From the NCBI GenBank assembly GCA_029858605.1, contig JAOUET010000115.1:1-6233 (forward strand): a stretch of 6,233 nucleotides of DNA, read 5' to 3'. A program made the position numbers and the translations under genes. This document shows positions 5,196 through 6,233 of this stretch, piece by piece (positions within the stretch are counted from its first letter, which is position 1; every line of letters begins with the position of its first letter). Source of the DNA: Coriobacteriia bacterium. GTDB taxonomy: Bacteria > Actinomycetota > Coriobacteriia > Anaerosomatales > JAENZW01. The notes under the pieces were generated by a model. That model was given only the letters and a program-made list of their open reading frames with translations. It was not told the DNA's origin and did no database searches.

Positions 5196-6233
5196 TGACT
5201 GCCCCCCGTTGTCGGCGGAGTTGGGGCGGTTGTCGCCGAACTCCGCTCGATCTCAGCCTCAAGAGCTTTGATGGACTCTTCTATGCCGGGCCTAGTACCT
5301 CCTGTTGCGGATACCAACGCCTGGGCACGCTTGTATGCGTCGATGGCATCCTCGGGGCGTTGCAGAGAGCGATAAATGTCGCCGAGAAGAATGAGGCCGT
5401 CGATGTACTCCGGATCCATCTCGACGGCGAACTCCATGTGCTCGAGAGCCTCGTCGAGCATGTCCCTCGAGATGAGGGCACGCGAGAGCTGGAACCTGAT
5501 GGCCGGGCCGAAGGGTTCTACGTCTACGCCCCGCCGACCGATCTCGACGGCCTTCTCGTCCATCTGTACGGCCACCGCCGCATTCCCTGAAGCCCGCTGC
5601 AGCTCTGCGCCAAGCGTATAGAGGTTCGTCGCGAACACGTAGTTGTCGTACTCCGAGGGAACGAAGTCTATCGTCTCCACCAGAGCTGTCTCCGCCTTGT
5701 TGAAGTAGCGCAGCGCCTGCGCCGTCATCGCGTCGAGCTCGGCCTGCGACTGGGCCGAACCCAGCCGCGCGTAGTATGCGACCACCATGTCGACGTTGGC
5801 CAGACCTACCTCGGCGCGGTACATGTCGTTATACGGGTTGAGCTTCACGGCCTGCTCGGCCTCGGCGATTCGCTCGTCTCCCTTGTCACGTCCCAACAGT
5901 CGCGCGTTCAAGTAGTGGTTGTCGGCAACGATGTAGACGACGTTGCCGATCGACAGAACGACGACGAGCGCGAGTCCGATTCCCGCTGCGGCGACCCCCC
6001 AAGAAGGTGGCTTCACTTCGCGAGTCGTGGCGAGCGGCGAGAGAACCACCGCCATCGACAGCCAAAGCAGGAACGAGGACCCGGTTACCGAGATCCCGAA
6101 CGTGAGGGCAACGAGGTACCCGGCGGCCGCGGCCCAGAACCCGGCCAGCACGAGGCGGTCGGGCTTCTCGTGCTTGGCGAAGGCAATCGGTGCCGAGAGC
6201 ACGGCGACGGTGATGAACAGGCCGTACAAGAGC
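5192..6233 (-). CDS. O-antigen ligase/polymerase-like membrane protein with C-terminal TPR domain, N-terminus outside the window
   Basis: The frame is open to the window edge, with about 346 codons visible. A TTG at 6229 is internal sequence rather than a real start. Counting from that TTG, four hydrophobic segments lie at about 1-18, 25-46, 47-67 and 79-102. The stretch AGYLVALTFGISVTGSSFLLWLS resembles the last helices of Wzy/WaaL-type proteins (glycan polymerases or ligases acting outside the membrane on lipid-linked sugars). A helical region of TPR character follows from about 118. The clearest repeats are at about 244-272 and 273-306 (DGLILLGDIYRSLQRPEDAIDAYKRA), then a Glu-rich helix and a Thr/Pro tail (331-345). 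The catalytic periplasmic loop of the family would lie outside the window, so the enzyme activity is inferred from architecture. Its stop overlaps the rex start by four bases, making it the first visible gene of the operon. Confidence 0.75.
   Translation of the reverse strand, partial: LLYGLFITVAVLSAPIAFAKHEKPDRLVLAGFWAAAAGYLVALTFGISVTGSSFLLWLSMAVVLSPLATTREVKPPSWGVAAAGIGLALVVVLSIGNVVYIVADNHYLNARLLGRDKGDERIAEAEQAVKLNPYNDMYRAEVGLANVDMVVAYYARLGSAQSQAELDAMTAQALRYFNKAETALVETIDFVPSEYDNYVFATNLYTLGAELQRASGNAAVAVQMDEKAVEIGRRGVDVEPFGPAIRFQLSRALISRDMLDEALEHMEFAVEMDPEYIDGLILLGDIYRSLQRPEDAIDAYKRAQALVSATGGTRPGIEESIKALEAEIERSSATTAPTPPTTGGSQ

Noticed and set aside
1..6233. tRNA or rRNA genes, CRISPR arrays, insertion sequences, attachment sites
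   Set aside because: No cloverleaf, no regularly spaced direct repeats, no transposase or integrase and no terminal inverted repeats were seen on either strand.

Overview
The window is 6233 bases of high-GC bacterial DNA. Every convincing gene lies on the minus strand, so the biological order runs from high to low coordinates. An NADH-sensing Rex repressor, a multiheme c-type cytochrome, NHL and TPR proteins and large secreted propeller proteins suggest an anaerobic or facultatively respiring bacterium. The gene style and composition resemble anaerobic Actinomycetota (Coriobacteriia or the OPB41/Anaerosomatales group). That placement is an inference from gene content; no rRNA or taxonomic marker is present.

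Layout in transcription order: (1) 6233-5192, the C-terminal part of an O-antigen-ligase/polymerase-like membrane protein with a TPR tail, running off the window; (2) 5195-4557, rex; (3) 4557-3847, a membrane-anchored protein with four TPRs; (4) 3850-2777, a membrane-anchored six-bladed NHL propeller; (5) 2736-1621, an exported heptaheme cytochrome c; (6) a 326-base intergenic region (1620-1295) with possible 3' hairpins, a perfect TGTGA-N6-TCACA palindrome and a foldable leader; (7) 1294-1, a secreted seven-repeat beta-propeller protein followed by an SbsA-type Ig-like domain, truncated by the window edge.

Genes 1 to 4 are joined by stop/start overlaps (ATGA, TGATG, GTGA). The cytochrome follows after only 40 bases, so 1 to 5 look like one operon. 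The plausible shared theme is redox: Rex reads NADH/NAD+, and its co-transcribed partners are an extracytoplasmic cytochrome and two membrane-anchored repeat-scaffold proteins that could help assemble or dock it. The mature cytochrome has seven CXXCH motifs and exactly seven other histidines, as expected if all hemes are bis-His ligated.

The palindrome ahead of the propeller gene fits both a CRP/FNR-family operator and a Rex-like operator. Since rex is next door, this is the most interesting regulatory lead. The same region can also be drawn as a three-way-junction RNA and as a leader that masks the ribosome binding site. These folds were drawn by hand and are unproven.
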